Source of the DNA: Geomicrobium sediminis
Lineage (GTDB): Bacteria; Bacillota; Bacilli; Bacillales; Marinococcaceae
NCBI RefSeq assembly: GCF_016908595.1
Contig: NZ_JAFBEC010000011.1
Coordinates: 25,923-89,922 of the forward strand
DNA length: 64,000 nucleotides
Reading direction: 5' to 3'
The notes under the pieces are model-generated. The model saw only the letters and a program-made list of their open reading frames with translations. It had not been told where the DNA came from and ran no database searches. The first letter of the stretch is position 1. Each line of letters starts with the position of its first letter. Shown here piece after piece: positions 34,265 to 43,812 of this stretch. A program made the position numbers and the translations under genes.

Positions 34265-35344
34265 CTACGTGATGTATTTCAGTTGATCTTGACGATGATC
34301 CTTATAATAAGAAGCCATCGGTGCTAACGTTTCTTTAAAGTCTGGGCAAGTAATGCCACTGCCCGATAAATCTCGCACTGCTTGTGATGAGTCGCATGTT
34401 GCATCAATCTCGTGGTACGACAAGGCCTCACTTGATACTCGGAAGTATCGTTCGAGTACAGCATTTAACGAGCGCCCTGCAAAGCGCGAGAGCAATGTCT
34501 TCTTTGGTGTCTTATGAAGATAGGCTTCACTCAACATCGTGTAAACTTCCTCCATCGTATACGGATGAGGATCAGTAAGGTGATAGGTTTTACCAATACC
34601 CTTTTCGTGATGACTTAGATACACCGCAGCCTGCACAACATAGTCGACTGGAACAAAATTCCCGTTGACCGAGCCTTTTACGATCAAGGGGACGCTCCTA
34701 AGACGCAACTGCCGAAACCGTTCTAACATATTCAAGTAAAAATACACACCATCAAACTTCGTCGTTACACCGGTCTTAGAATGACCACGTACAATACCAG
34801 GCCGAATAATCGTCGTGGGTACGTTCTGCTTCGTCTCAAGGGCAAGCACTTCAGCTTCATATTTGGACCGTTCATAGTGATTTTTGAACTGTTGATCTCG
34901 AATCAACTCAGTTTCAAAAATCGCGCCTTCTCGATCACCTGATACGAATGCAGTACTAAAATACGTATATCGCTTAAGGGAGTGAACCCCTTCAACAAAT
35001 CGATTCACATTGCGTGTACCCACAACATTTACCTGATGAGCTACTTTTTCTTTAACGGAAAGATCGTAAATTGCAGCAAGATGAAAGACGTGAGTAACAG
35101 ACCGTTGTAAATTGTGTCGAAGCTCCTTGCTCAATCCGAGTCCTTCTTCTGTAATATCGCCAGGAATGAACTCCCATTGATTGTTAAACAACCCGTCAAT
35201 CGCAAATTGTTGCTTCGCTTTTTGCAACATAGTCGGATGTACGAGCAAATAAAGCTTATGCACGTTGTTCGTTGCAACAATCTCATCTAGTAACTGCCCC
35301 GAAAGAAACCCTGAATAACCAGTAATGAAGTACGTGTTCTCCAT
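34265..35344 (-). CDS. extended SDR / acyl reductase-like protein (NAD_binding_4 type)
   Basis: A 359-residue NAD(P)-dependent Rossmann protein with TGYSGFLSGQLL at the N-terminus, HLAAIYDL, and the catalytic YxxxK in NHYERSKYEAEVL. The layout resembles the reductase domain of fatty acyl-CoA reductases and carboxylic acid reductases (male-sterility domain). It follows the aldehyde dehydrogenase gene by 11 bp; together they could interconvert acyl, aldehyde and alcohol states of a long chain. RBS AGAGGTG precedes ATG 35344. Substrate is inferred only. Confidence 0.75.
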   Translation of the reverse strand: MENTYFITGYSGFLSGQLLDEIVATNNVHKLYLLVHPTMLQKAKQQFAIDGLFNNQWEFIPGDITEEGLGLSKELRHNLQRSVTHVFHLAAIYDLSVKEKVAHQVNVVGTRNVNRFVEGVHSLKRYTYFSTAFVSGDREGAIFETELIRDQQFKNHYERSKYEAEVLALETKQNVPTTIIRPGIVRGHSKTGVTTKFDGVYFYLNMLERFRQLRLRSVPLIVKGSVNGNFVPVDYVVQAAVYLSHHEKGIGKTYHLTDPHPYTMEEVYTMLSEAYLHKTPKKTLLSRFAGRSLNAVLERYFRVSSEALSYHEIDATCDSSQAVRDLSGSGITCPDFKETLAPMASYYKDHRQDQLKYIT

Positions 35345-35355
35345 CTAATGCACCT

Positions 35356-36753
35356 CTATTTCAAGAATTTCTTAACGAGGTTAATTTTGTTTTTAAATGG
35401 CGGATACATAAACGATACTTTCACTTTGGAACTACGATTTGTAACGCTCTTCTTATGAGAGAACGTCTCAAAGCTGTAGACACCATGATAACTCCCCATT
35501 CCAGAAGCACCTACCCCTCCAAAAGGCAAATGAGGATTCGCCACGTGCATAATCGTATCATTCACACATCCTCCCCCAAACGAGATGTCTTCCATTACTT
35601 GATCTTGAAGCTCAGTATCCTCAGAGAAGAAGTAAAACGCTAGAGGCTTCGGTTGCCTCTTAATATCTGAGATTGCGACATCTAAATCTTCAAACCTCAA
35701 AATCGGCAAGATCGGTCCGAAAATCTCTTCTTCCATCGACGCCGCATCACGATCTGGTAAATCGAGCAAAGTCGGTTCAATAAAACGATCCTCAACATCA
35801 TGATGACCACCGTAAATAAGGTGATCTTGATCTTTTGCAATCATTTCTTGCAATCGTTTAAAGTGTCCCTCGTTAATCACCCTTCCGTAATCAGGGTTAT
35901 GTTGAATGTCTTTCCCATAAAACTGTTCAATTTTCTTTTTCATCGCTTTAATCAATGAATCTTTCACGTCTGCATGGACAATAATATGATCTGGTGCGAT
36001 ACACGTTTGTCCATTGTTTAGGAATTTCCCCCAGACAATCCGCTCTGCAGCTCGCTTAATGTTCGCGTCTTTATGGACGAGCGTCGGGCTTTTACCACCA
36101 AGCTCAAGTGTGACTGGCACGAGGTTCGTTGAAGCGGCTTCCATGACAATCTTTCCGACTTTCGTACTTCCAGTAAAGAAAATGTAGTCAAAGGGCGCAT
36201 GAATTAAAGCGGCATTCGTCTCGACTTCTCCTTCAATGACACGGATATATTCCTTGAAAAATATTTTTTCACAAAAGCTTTTAACGAGCTTACTCGTCTC
36301 TGGAGTATGCTCCGATGGTTTCAAAATAGCGCAGTTCCCAGCAGCAATGGCACCAATTAACGGTTCAATTAGTAATTGGAAGGGATAGTTAAATGGACCA
36401 ATAATTAACACCGTTCCATACGGTTCATAGAGCGTGTAATTCTTCGAAGGTTGCATAAACGTTGGCGTCTTCACTTTCTCTGGCTTTGCCCACTTCGGAA
36501 TCTGTTTAATCGCTTCATCAATGTTCGTTAAAACGATGCCAATTTCTGTCGTGTATGTCTCAAACTGGCTTTTCCCGAGATCGAGTTGTAATGCTTCGTA
36601 GATTTCTTGCTCTTGATTTTGAATCATCGTTTTCAATTTCTTGAGCTGCTCAATCCGAAAATCAATCGATTTTGTTGCACCGCTATAAAAAAATTGTCGA
36701 TGCTCCAAAAGTAGCTCCTTCGCTTCTTCTACCGTGCTTACATCTGGTTTCAT
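35356..36753 (-). CDS. fatty aldehyde dehydrogenase, class 3 type (YwdH-like)
   Basis: NAD(P)-dependent aldehyde dehydrogenase of 465 residues, shorter than class 1/2 enzymes and matching class 3/fatty aldehyde forms. Motifs are IIGPFNYPFQLLIEPL, FFTGSTKVGKIV, the general base in VTLELGGKSPTLV and the nucleophile Cys in NNGQTCIAPDH. The C-terminal tail (KKSVTNRSSKVKVSFMYPPF and a basic end) is like the membrane-associating tail of this group. RBS GAGGAGG precedes ATG 36753; a TATAAT box lies at 36811-36816 on the minus strand. Confidence 0.9.
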   Translation of the reverse strand: MKPDVSTVEEAKELLLEHRQFFYSGATKSIDFRIEQLKKLKTMIQNQEQEIYEALQLDLGKSQFETYTTEIGIVLTNIDEAIKQIPKWAKPEKVKTPTFMQPSKNYTLYEPYGTVLIIGPFNYPFQLLIEPLIGAIAAGNCAILKPSEHTPETSKLVKSFCEKIFFKEYIRVIEGEVETNAALIHAPFDYIFFTGSTKVGKIVMEAASTNLVPVTLELGGKSPTLVHKDANIKRAAERIVWGKFLNNGQTCIAPDHIIVHADVKDSLIKAMKKKIEQFYGKDIQHNPDYGRVINEGHFKRLQEMIAKDQDHLIYGGHHDVEDRFIEPTLLDLPDRDAASMEEEIFGPILPILRFEDLDVAISDIKRQPKPLAFYFFSEDTELQDQVMEDISFGGGCVNDTIMHVANPHLPFGGVGASGMGSYHGVYSFETFSHKKSVTNRSSKVKVSFMYPPFKNKINLVKKFLK

Positions 36754-36837
36754 GACAACCTCCTCATTTAATTTTCAAAAATCTTGTTGCTTTACGTCGA
36801 TTTTTGCCGTATTATACATTCATGCTCAAATTACTAT

Positions 36838-36859
36838 CTGTTGAAAACGTTTTCAACAG
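36838..36859. promoter_or_regulatory. perfect 22-bp palindrome, cre-like operator
   Basis: CTGTTGAAAACG/CGTTTTCAACAG arms form a complete palindrome. Its core TGAAAACGTTTTCA matches the CcpA cre consensus at every fixed position. It sits between the divergent aldehyde dehydrogenase and DASS transporter promoters, about 20 bp upstream of the ALDH -10 box, so it may govern both. A dedicated LacI- or TetR-type repressor is an alternative. Confidence 0.75.
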
Positions 36860-36919
36860 TGTGTGCATACTTCAGTATAGCATGTGTTACAGATATGATC
36901 GAAAGAGGTGCATGAGGTA

Positions 36920-38395
36920 ATGATTGAACCAGAAAAACAACCAGAATCTAGTTACAATCGCCGTAATAAAATCGGACTCATACTAGGTCCTGTGCTTTTT
37001 TTGCTTACGTATTTTCTCATACCCGATAGCGTAATGGGTCACGAACCGCGGGTCGTTCTTGCGGTAACACTACTCGTTGCAACATTTTGGGTTACTGAAG
37101 CCATTCCAATGGCTGCTGCATCACTCGTTCCAATTGTATTAATACCCGTCTTGCAAGGAGCAGAAATGGGAACCATTGCCTCTGCTTATGCAAACCCTGT
37201 CATCTTTATGTACGCAGGTGGTTTCGTTATTGCAATCGCCATTGAAAAATGGAATTTGCATCGTCGAATTGCATTAAATATTATTCAAATGATTGGCTCA
37301 GAAAGTCAACGTATTATTCTCGGTATTATTATTTCTACTGCTGCAATTTCGATGTTCGTATCAAATGCTGCTACAGCACTTATGATGCTACCTGTAGCCA
37401 TTGCCTTAATTAAAGAAGTAAAAGAAAAGAACATATTAACGGGTGACAATTTACAGCACTTCTCAAAGAGTATCTTGTTATCTGTCGCTTATGCTGCAAC
37501 CATCGGTGGTCTTGCAACGATCGTTGCTGCGGTTCCAAACGCCGTTCTTGCCGGTATTGCTTACGAACAACTCGGACGTACAGTAACATTCGTCGAGTGG
37601 TTCATGTTCGCAGGTCCTGTCGCTCTTCTCATGCTCGTCGTTTTATATTTCTATCTTACTCGTATGGCATTTAAAATTACGAATAATGGTGAAGAAGGCG
37701 ACACAGGAAATTTAGACTTTATTAAAGAAGAAAAAGAAAAACTCGGAAAGTTCAACTACAACGAAGCAATGGTTTCAATTGCATTCGGTTTAACCGTAAT
37801 ACTATGGGTTTCAATTCCTTTCATTGGAAGCTTAGGAGATTTCATTCATGACGGTGCAATTGCTGTCTTTGGTGCTCTTCTCTTATTCTTCATCCCAAGC
37901 TCTAAGAAAGGTGAACGAATTCTAGAGTGGCAAGATATGACTCGCCTCCCATGGGGCGTCTTAATCCTCTTTGGTGGGGGTATGGCAATTGCTGCCGGAT
38001 TCTCATCTTCAGGACTCAATGACCACATCGGGGAAATCCTCCAGATGCTTGAAGGATTACACTTCTTCTTCATCATCCTATTGCTCGTCGTTATTGTTCT
38101 TGCTATTACAGAGATTCTTTCAAACACAGCAGTCGCCAACCTCGTTATTCCACTTACACTTGGAATGGGGATTGCACTAGGAATTGATCCGTTACCACTC
38201 ATGGCAGCTGCTGCACTCGCTGCTGGTTCTTGTTACATGCTTCCGGTGGCTACACCACCAAACACCGCGGTCTTCAGCGCAGGTTACTTGCGTATTGATG
38301 ACATGGCGAAAGCCGGAGTATGGCTAAACTTAGCATCAATTATTATTATTACTGCTGCCGTCTACTGGTGGATGCCGATTGTATTCGGACTATAA
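36920..38395 (+). CDS. DASS family sodium-coupled di-/tricarboxylate transporter (SLC13)
   Basis: A 491-residue multipass importer with about eleven helices. The DASS landmarks are FWVTEAIPMAAASLVPIVL near the N-terminus, MFVSNAATALMMLPVAIAL (the SNT motif), and EILSNTAVANLVIPL in the second half. It probably takes up succinate, malate or fumarate with sodium. ATG 36920 is nine bases after AGAGGTG; a GTG at 36908 would extend it by four codons. A cre-like palindrome upstream fits control by carbon source. Confidence 0.88.
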   Translation: MIEPEKQPESSYNRRNKIGLILGPVLFLLTYFLIPDSVMGHEPRVVLAVTLLVATFWVTEAIPMAAASLVPIVLIPVLQGAEMGTIASAYANPVIFMYAGGFVIAIAIEKWNLHRRIALNIIQMIGSESQRIILGIIISTAAISMFVSNAATALMMLPVAIALIKEVKEKNILTGDNLQHFSKSILLSVAYAATIGGLATIVAAVPNAVLAGIAYEQLGRTVTFVEWFMFAGPVALLMLVVLYFYLTRMAFKITNNGEEGDTGNLDFIKEEKEKLGKFNYNEAMVSIAFGLTVILWVSIPFIGSLGDFIHDGAIAVFGALLLFFIPSSKKGERILEWQDMTRLPWGVLILFGGGMAIAAGFSSSGLNDHIGEILQMLEGLHFFFIILLLVVIVLAITEILSNTAVANLVIPLTLGMGIALGIDPLPLMAAAALAAGSCYMLPVATPPNTAVFSAGYLRIDDMAKAGVWLNLASIIIITAAVYWWMPIVFGL

Positions 38396-38404
38396 GCGCT
38401 TAAC

Positions 38405-38439
38405 AAAGACCCCCATACAACTTGTATGAGGGTCTTTTT
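38405..38439. terminator. terminator between the DASS gene and the convergent BclA-like gene
   Basis: AAAGACCC...GGGTCTTT with inner CATACAA/TTGTATG stem, followed by a T run on the plus strand. Confidence 0.85.
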
Positions 38440-38444
38440 CTCAG

Positions 38445-38969
38445 TTACGCCGTTCTAATAACGGTTACATTCACATCTGCGAGTGTCGACGCTTGTGAAG
38501 AGTTAAGCGTAATAACGGCAGGAGCATCAATCGTAACAGTTACTGCACCTGATAAGAATGAGGCACCAGTGCCAGTATCAGCGGACTCGACTAAATCAGT
38601 TGCTCCTTGTTGGAGAATTAATCCTACAGGACCACCTGCTGCCGTTGGTGTTACTTCTGCGTTATAAGAAATGGTATACGTTCCAGCTTCGACTAAGTTA
38701 ATTGCTGCTTCACCAGGTGTATGAGTAATTGCAGTTCCAACAAGTTGTACGTTGGTAGCTAATGGGACAGCTAAAGGTACAGTTGTGCTATCGACAGTCG
38801 GACTATTAAAAATCCCGAAGTCCAAATCTCCTGGAAGTGTAGGAACAGTTGGTGGTAATGTCGGTACAACACCGCCACCAACGACTCCTGGACCGTTAAT
38901 TAGGTTGTTGTTGATCTCAATGCCATTCTTGCAATAGCGACTATTTTGAAAAGGATTAGGTCTTACCAT
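38445..38969 (-). CDS. BclA-like surface protein with C-terminal TNF-like domain
   Basis: A 174-residue protein whose last 120 residues look like the trimeric C-terminal domain of exosporium glycoprotein BclA (LVEAGTYTISYNAEVTP, then GLILQQGATDLVESA and ITLNSSQASTLADVNVTVIR). The N-terminal part is short and Pro/Val/Gly rich, without the collagen-like GXX repeats of true BclA. There is no classical signal peptide, as expected for a spore-surface protein. RBS AGGAGGTG is well placed before ATG 38969. Spore-surface location is inferred. Confidence 0.75.
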   Translation of the reverse strand: MVRPNPFQNSRYCKNGIEINNNLINGPGVVGGGVVPTLPPTVPTLPGDLDFGIFNSPTVDSTTVPLAVPLATNVQLVGTAITHTPGEAAINLVEAGTYTISYNAEVTPTAAGGPVGLILQQGATDLVESADTGTGASFLSGAVTVTIDAPAVITLNSSQASTLADVNVTVIRTA

Positions 38970-39125
38970 CCATTTTCACCTCCTGTTATTCCCTACAGTG
39001 TATACAGGCAGGAGCATGTTTGCCTTTGCGTTTGCCCTAGTAAAAATGCGGATTCTTTTCCAAGGAGACTATCGACAAACTAATTTCTTTTGTTATGATA
39101 CGAACAAGCAAAGGGGAGACTACAC

Positions 39126-39815
39126 ATGTACTCAATCTATATCGTTGAAGATGATCAGCAAATCGCAACGTTACTCGGCCAACATCTCGGCCGTTACGGT
39201 TATGACGTGACGTATACAAACAAGTTTGATGAAGTTAAAACAGAAGTTATCGAACATAGCCCCGACCTCATTTTGTTAGACATTAACCTCCCGTATTTCG
39301 ATGGCTTTCATTGGTGCAGACAAATCCGAACATTCTCGAATGTACCGGTCATCTTCATTTCCGCTCGCACGGATGAAATGAATCAAGTGCTCGCCATTGA
39401 ACATGGCGGAGATGATTACATTACAAAGCCTTTCCATTTGGACGTTGTAACCGCCAAAATCAAAAGTGCGTTACGACGTACGTACGGAGAATACGCGAAC
39501 AATACTGACTCCGAGCAAAAAGAAATCAACGGCCTGATCATCTATCCTAACAAAAACGAAGTTGAATTTAAGCAGTCACGTATTGAACTGTCCAAAAAAG
39601 AATTCCTCCTATTCGCAAAGCTCATTGCCCAACCTGACCAAATCGTTAGTAGAGATGATTTGTTGGAATCACTTTGGGATGAGGTTGATTTTGTGGATGA
39701 CAACACGCTTTCTGTGAACGTCAATCGTGTACGAAAACGACTACACGAGATCGGCATTGTAGATGCCATTCATACGGTGCGAGGTCAAGGATACCGACTT
39801 CGAGTGAATTGGTAA
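39126..39815 (+). CDS. bceR: OmpR-type response regulator (BceR-like)
   Basis: A 229-residue regulator: receiver domain with EDD at 8-10, phosphoacceptor Asp in LILLDINLPYFDG, KPF in DYITKPFHLD, and a C-terminal winged helix ending VRGQGYRLRVNW. It is the first gene of a regulator-kinase-ATPase-permease series in the order known for bacitracin/lantibiotic sensing modules. RBS AAAGGGGAG precedes the ATG. Confidence 0.87.
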   Translation: MYSIYIVEDDQQIATLLGQHLGRYGYDVTYTNKFDEVKTEVIEHSPDLILLDINLPYFDGFHWCRQIRTFSNVPVIFISARTDEMNQVLAIEHGGDDYITKPFHLDVVTAKIKSALRRTYGEYANNTDSEQKEINGLIIYPNKNEVEFKQSRIELSKKEFLLFAKLIAQPDQIVSRDDLLESLWDEVDFVDDNTLSVNVNRVRKRLHEIGIVDAIHTVRGQGYRLRVNW

Positions 39816-39827
39816 GGAGGCAATGTT

Positions 39828-40880
39828 ATGCTAAAAGATTTCCTGCACGACCGGTTACCGTTCATTGTACTTATTTACCTTAGTACGCTTATCACCATTT
39901 TAGTCGCTGTCCTTTTGATCAGCTTTTCAGGAGGAGAACAAAGCATACAAACCTATGTTTATATGCTCCTCCTTGCGACTCTTTTTCTTTGTGCTGCTTT
40001 ATTCATTGATTACGCAAGGCACCGATCGTTTTTGAAGCAGCTGTATACTATTAATCCTCATTCGACCTCATTGGATGAGATCCGCAAACTTACACACCGC
40101 CAAGCGCCGACTCAAACGACAAAACGAATGCTTGACGTTATTCGCACAGTCGATGTTCATACCCACGATCAAATCATTCAATATGAAACCGATCGCAAAC
40201 AACATGAAACGTTTATAAATCAATGGGTTCATCACATGAAAACACCGATGAGTGTCATTTCTCTTCTCTCCCAAGAAGGAAAACACCAGACGAGTGATGA
40301 TGATGTACAAACGTTTTTCAACGATATTCAAGATGAAAATGACCGCTTTCGTCACGGCCTTGAACTCATGTTGCAACTCGCACGTTTGGATCACTTTTCG
40401 CTTGATTTTCATGCAGAACCTGTTGAACTCGCACAACTATTACGTGAAGTAATCAATGAGGAAAAACGTCAATTTATTCGACGTAATCTTTACCCTCAAA
40501 TTGTAGAAGACACCAATCAAACGATGGTTTACAGTGATTCCAAATGGTTACGTACAGTAATTAAACAACTCATGATCAATGCGATTAATTACTCTCATCA
40601 CGGACAAGGGAATAGAATTACTTGTACGATAAGACAAGAACGAGAAAGTGTGTCCCTTTTTATCCAAGACTCAGGAATCGGGATTCCAACACATGATCTC
40701 CCTCGTGTTTTTGAACCATTCTTTACCGGAGATAACGGTCGTAAAAAAACAGAATCAACCGGGATGGGGCTTTATCTCGCACGTACAATTGCCAATCAAT
40801 TAGGTCATTCCTTAACGATCGATTCCGAATTGGAACGAGGAACGACGGTGTGTCTTACATTTACGAGCAAAACTTTATGA
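39828..40880 (+). CDS. bceS: intramembrane-sensing histidine kinase (BceS-like)
   Basis: A 350-residue kinase with two helices (about 13-35 and 43-62) joined by only a few residues, so no extracellular sensor; this is the hallmark of BceS-type kinases that read the flux of their ABC partner. The H-box is WVHHMKTPMSVISLL, N-box QLMINAINYSHHGQG, G-boxes QDSGIGI and STGMGLYLA. It starts 12 bp after bceR and its stop codon is part of the BceR-type box. Confidence 0.88.
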   Translation: MLKDFLHDRLPFIVLIYLSTLITILVAVLLISFSGGEQSIQTYVYMLLLATLFLCAALFIDYARHRSFLKQLYTINPHSTSLDEIRKLTHRQAPTQTTKRMLDVIRTVDVHTHDQIIQYETDRKQHETFINQWVHHMKTPMSVISLLSQEGKHQTSDDDVQTFFNDIQDENDRFRHGLELMLQLARLDHFSLDFHAEPVELAQLLREVINEEKRQFIRRNLYPQIVEDTNQTMVYSDSKWLRTVIKQLMINAINYSHHGQGNRITCTIRQERESVSLFIQDSGIGIPTHDLPRVFEPFFTGDNGRKKTESTGMGLYLARTIANQLGHSLTIDSELERGTTVCLTFTSKTL

Positions 40881-40891
40881 CAAGTTTGTAA
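40878..40891. promoter_or_regulatory. BceR-type binding box upstream of the ABC genes
   Basis: TGACA-AGTT-TGTAA is an exact match to the TNACA-N4-TGTAA motif of BceR-like regulators. Its centre is about 63 bp upstream of the start predicted from a TATACT box at 40936-40941. A second, weaker inverted repeat TTGT-N6-ACAA follows at 40894-40907. Confidence 0.75.
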
Positions 40892-40971
40892 GGTTGTGAA
40901 AGAACAATCGATGGGAAGAGCGGGATCTCAATCGCTATACTAAACTCACAACAGTAAAGGAGAGATTCCGA

Positions 40972-41751
40972 ATGACACTTCTACACGTCGATGCAATTAG
41001 TAAGACGTATTATCCAAAAAAAGAAGGGCTTTCTTATAAAGCTCTATCAAATTTCAACATGTCGGTAGAGCGCGGGGAATTTGTCGGGGTCATGGGACCT
41101 TCTGGTAGCGGGAAAACAACCTTATTAAACTTACTTGCAACGATTGATAAACCAACGTCAGGAACGTTCTTAATTGATGGAACAGACCCTGCTACGTTAA
41201 ATGATAGCCAATTAGCTCAGTTTCGCCGTAGACAACTGGGTTTTGTCTTTCAAGATTTCAACCTACTCGACACGCTAACGGTTCGAGAGAACATTCTTTT
41301 GCCACTTGCACTCGATAAGACGTCACACAAGACGATGAACAATCGCCTTGATTTGCTTGCAGACCAGCTCGGTATTCAAGACATCCTAGACAAGAGAACG
41401 ACTGAGATTTCAGGCGGACAACAACAGCGTACCGCTTGTGCTAGAGCTGTTATCCATGATCCAAAAATCGTACTTGCTGATGAACCGACGGGTAACCTCG
41501 ATTCTAAGTCAGCACGACAAGTCATGGATACAATGACAACGATGAATAAAGATGAGGGCGCAACGATTCTAATGGTGACCCATGATGCGACAGCAGCGAG
41601 CTATTGCGATCGAATTGTTTTTATTAAAGACGGTCAATTTTTCTCTGAAATCCGTAAAGGTGAGCGTCAGCAAACTTTCTATCAAAAAGTCCTCGACACG
41701 CTCTCTGTACTCGGAGGTGACTTTAGTGACGATCACAAAACTCGCTCGTAA
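40972..41751 (+). CDS. bceA: ABC transporter ATP-binding protein (BceA-like)
   Basis: The 259-residue ATPase has Walker A GPSGSGKTTLLN, Q-loop FVFQDFNLLD, signature EISGGQQQRTACARA and Walker B IVLADEPTGNLDS. It energises the large BceB-type permease, giving resistance to and sensing of peptide antibiotics that act on lipid II cycle intermediates. It is the first gene after the regulated promoter and overlaps the permease gene by 26 bp. Confidence 0.9.
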   Translation: MTLLHVDAISKTYYPKKEGLSYKALSNFNMSVERGEFVGVMGPSGSGKTTLLNLLATIDKPTSGTFLIDGTDPATLNDSQLAQFRRRQLGFVFQDFNLLDTLTVRENILLPLALDKTSHKTMNNRLDLLADQLGIQDILDKRTTEISGGQQQRTACARAVIHDPKIVLADEPTGNLDSKSARQVMDTMTTMNKDEGATILMVTHDATAASYCDRIVFIKDGQFFSEIRKGERQQTFYQKVLDTLSVLGGDFSDDHKTRS

Positions 41752-43636
41752 AAACCTCACAGGTCACGCGCAACGCTATGCTGCCTACTTTCTAAGCTGC
41801 GTGTTTGCCGTGTCAGTGTTTTTCATTTATGCACAATTTGTGTTTCACCCTGATGTTATAAACGGAGACATTCGTAGCGGAGATGCCGTACGTACGGGAA
41901 TGATCATGGCTCAAGTCATTATAATCCTATTTTCAATTTTCTTCATCGCCTATTCAAATCGCGTTTTCTTAAGTACACGTTCAAAAGAGTTCGGTCTACT
42001 GTCGTTATTTGGAATGAGCAAACGACAATTGTGTCGCTTAGTTTATTTTGAGCAGACGCTCATTTCTGTGGCGGCGATTCTAGTTGGACTAGGAATTGGA
42101 ACGTTATTCTCTAAACTGTTCTTGATGCTGATGTCATCGATGCTTGGAACCGAGTCACCCATTGAGTTTCAGTTCGTATTATTTGCGTATTCACTAACGG
42201 CTCTTGGATTTTTTGCCTTATTCCAAGTGCTCACGTTACTGTCATTTTGGCGCTTACGAAAAGCGAACATTCAAGACCTCCTAAAAGACGCACGTAAACC
42301 GAAACAAATGCCAAAGTTCTCTTGGATTCTAACGATACTAGGGTTACTTTTGCTCATCGCGGGCTATATGATTGCAGCCACCGCCTCAATCATGCTTGCC
42401 GTTTTCTTAATACCGCCGATCTTGTTTCTCGTCGTCACCGGTTCTTATTTATTGTTCCGCCAAGGAACGGTCGCTTTATATAAGAAACTTTATGATAAAC
42501 CGTCGTTATACAACGGAACAAACCTCGTGACGCGTACGAATATTCTTTTCCGCCTAAAAGATTACGCGAACATGTTGTTTTTAACTTCGACGATTATCGC
42601 AGTCGTCCTAACTGCGGGTGGAACCGTCTACCTGCTCTTCGATTCGACGATTCGAATGGCCATGAATCAAATGCCAACAACGATTGCTTGGTATAACTTT
42701 GATGAAGACGAACCAACATTAGAGAAAGAAACTGCGGATGCGATTCTCGCTGAGCACGACACGGAGATTTTGTATACGATCGATACAGAAGTTACACCGA
42801 TTGATTTTCAAACAGATCATCTTGAAACCGATGCGATCGCGCTTCCAGAATCAGCGTACAACGACATAGCAGTCGATATGGATCTTCCACAACTAAATTT
42901 ACAATCAGACGAAGTCTTTGTGGCCGCACCTTTTATTCAAAATAGTCCTGAATACTCTCTCGATGAGGGAGATGTCATTCATGTTCATGACGAAGCGTAC
43001 ACCGTTTATGACCTCACTGAACGTCCGATTTTGTCCACAGCGAATAGTGGTTGGATACAATTCATTGTCCCTGACGATACCTATGCACAATGGGGCTCTG
43101 TCGTTGATGAACGTTATCACGCTTACGGATATGAATTGGATAATTGGAAAGAACAAGGCGAAGTTTCGAATGAAATTCGTGAAGCTGCTGACTCTGGACA
43201 CCAGTCGTATTTCGTTCAGGCGAACGCCTCAGACTATCAAATGGTCATGCAAACATTTTCACTAACACTTTTCATCGGGATCTTTGTAAGCTTACTCTTC
43301 TTTATTGTTCAAGGAAGCATGCTTTACTTAAAGCTATTTACTGAACTTGAAGATACAAAAAAACAATTACTCTCGCTTAAACGAATTGGGTTAACTAAGA
43401 AAGAAGCGAAAAAGATTCTCGGATCGAAAATCCGCTTTCTCTTCTTCACCCCGTACCTCGTCGGTGCATTGCATGCAAGCTTTGCCTTTTTAATGCTAAA
43501 CAGCATGCTCGAAGGCGCTGCCGGATCAATGTTATTTTGGAACGGTTTGCTTGTTATCGGGATTGGTGCACTTTTACAACTCATCTATTTCTTCATCACA
43601 CGCTACTACTTCGTGCGTGCCGCATACAAATCATAA
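41726..43636 (+). CDS. bceB: ABC transporter permease (BceB-like)
   Basis: A 636-residue permease with about ten helices and one large extracellular domain (about 310-500) between helices 7 and 8, the region that recognises the antibiotic complex in BceB. FtsX-like segments flank it. The start is GTG 41726, six bases after GGAGGTG and inside the end of bceA; an in-frame opening further upstream (41582) lies wholly in bceA and is not coding. The exact peptide recognised (bacitracin, lantibiotic, defensin) cannot be told. Confidence 0.87.
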   Translation: MTITKLARKNLTGHAQRYAAYFLSCVFAVSVFFIYAQFVFHPDVINGDIRSGDAVRTGMIMAQVIIILFSIFFIAYSNRVFLSTRSKEFGLLSLFGMSKRQLCRLVYFEQTLISVAAILVGLGIGTLFSKLFLMLMSSMLGTESPIEFQFVLFAYSLTALGFFALFQVLTLLSFWRLRKANIQDLLKDARKPKQMPKFSWILTILGLLLLIAGYMIAATASIMLAVFLIPPILFLVVTGSYLLFRQGTVALYKKLYDKPSLYNGTNLVTRTNILFRLKDYANMLFLTSTIIAVVLTAGGTVYLLFDSTIRMAMNQMPTTIAWYNFDEDEPTLEKETADAILAEHDTEILYTIDTEVTPIDFQTDHLETDAIALPESAYNDIAVDMDLPQLNLQSDEVFVAAPFIQNSPEYSLDEGDVIHVHDEAYTVYDLTERPILSTANSGWIQFIVPDDTYAQWGSVVDERYHAYGYELDNWKEQGEVSNEIREAADSGHQSYFVQANASDYQMVMQTFSLTLFIGIFVSLLFFIVQGSMLYLKLFTELEDTKKQLLSLKRIGLTKKEAKKILGSKIRFLFFTPYLVGALHASFAFLMLNSMLEGAAGSMLFWNGLLVIGIGALLQLIYFFITRYYFVRAAYKS

Positions 43637-43657
43637 GGAAATAAACCTTAAAAAGAC

Positions 43658-43699
43658 ACCTCCCATTAACGTTGTGAATACGTTAATGGGAGGTTTTTT
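43658..43699 (+). terminator. intrinsic terminator of the Bce module
   Basis: Fourteen-base-pair perfect stem ACCTCCCATTAACG / CGTTAATGGGAGGT followed by TTTTTT. Confidence 0.92.
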
Positions 43700-43812
43700 A
43701 TATAGCTTGCAATTTTATTTATTCCACCTAAAGCCTAACAAGTGGACGACTAAGATTCTGATTCTAAATAAGCTCACTGATCGATACATATGTACAACGA
43801 GGAGGACGAGTA

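Noticed and set aside
40068..40436. Open frame antisense to the bceS-like gene
   Set aside because: No ribosome site, odd composition, and it mirrors a well-supported kinase gene.
41582..41725. N-terminal extension of the BceB-like permease
   Set aside because: It lies entirely inside bceA, has no homology to permeases, and a GTG with an ideal ribosome site follows at 41726.
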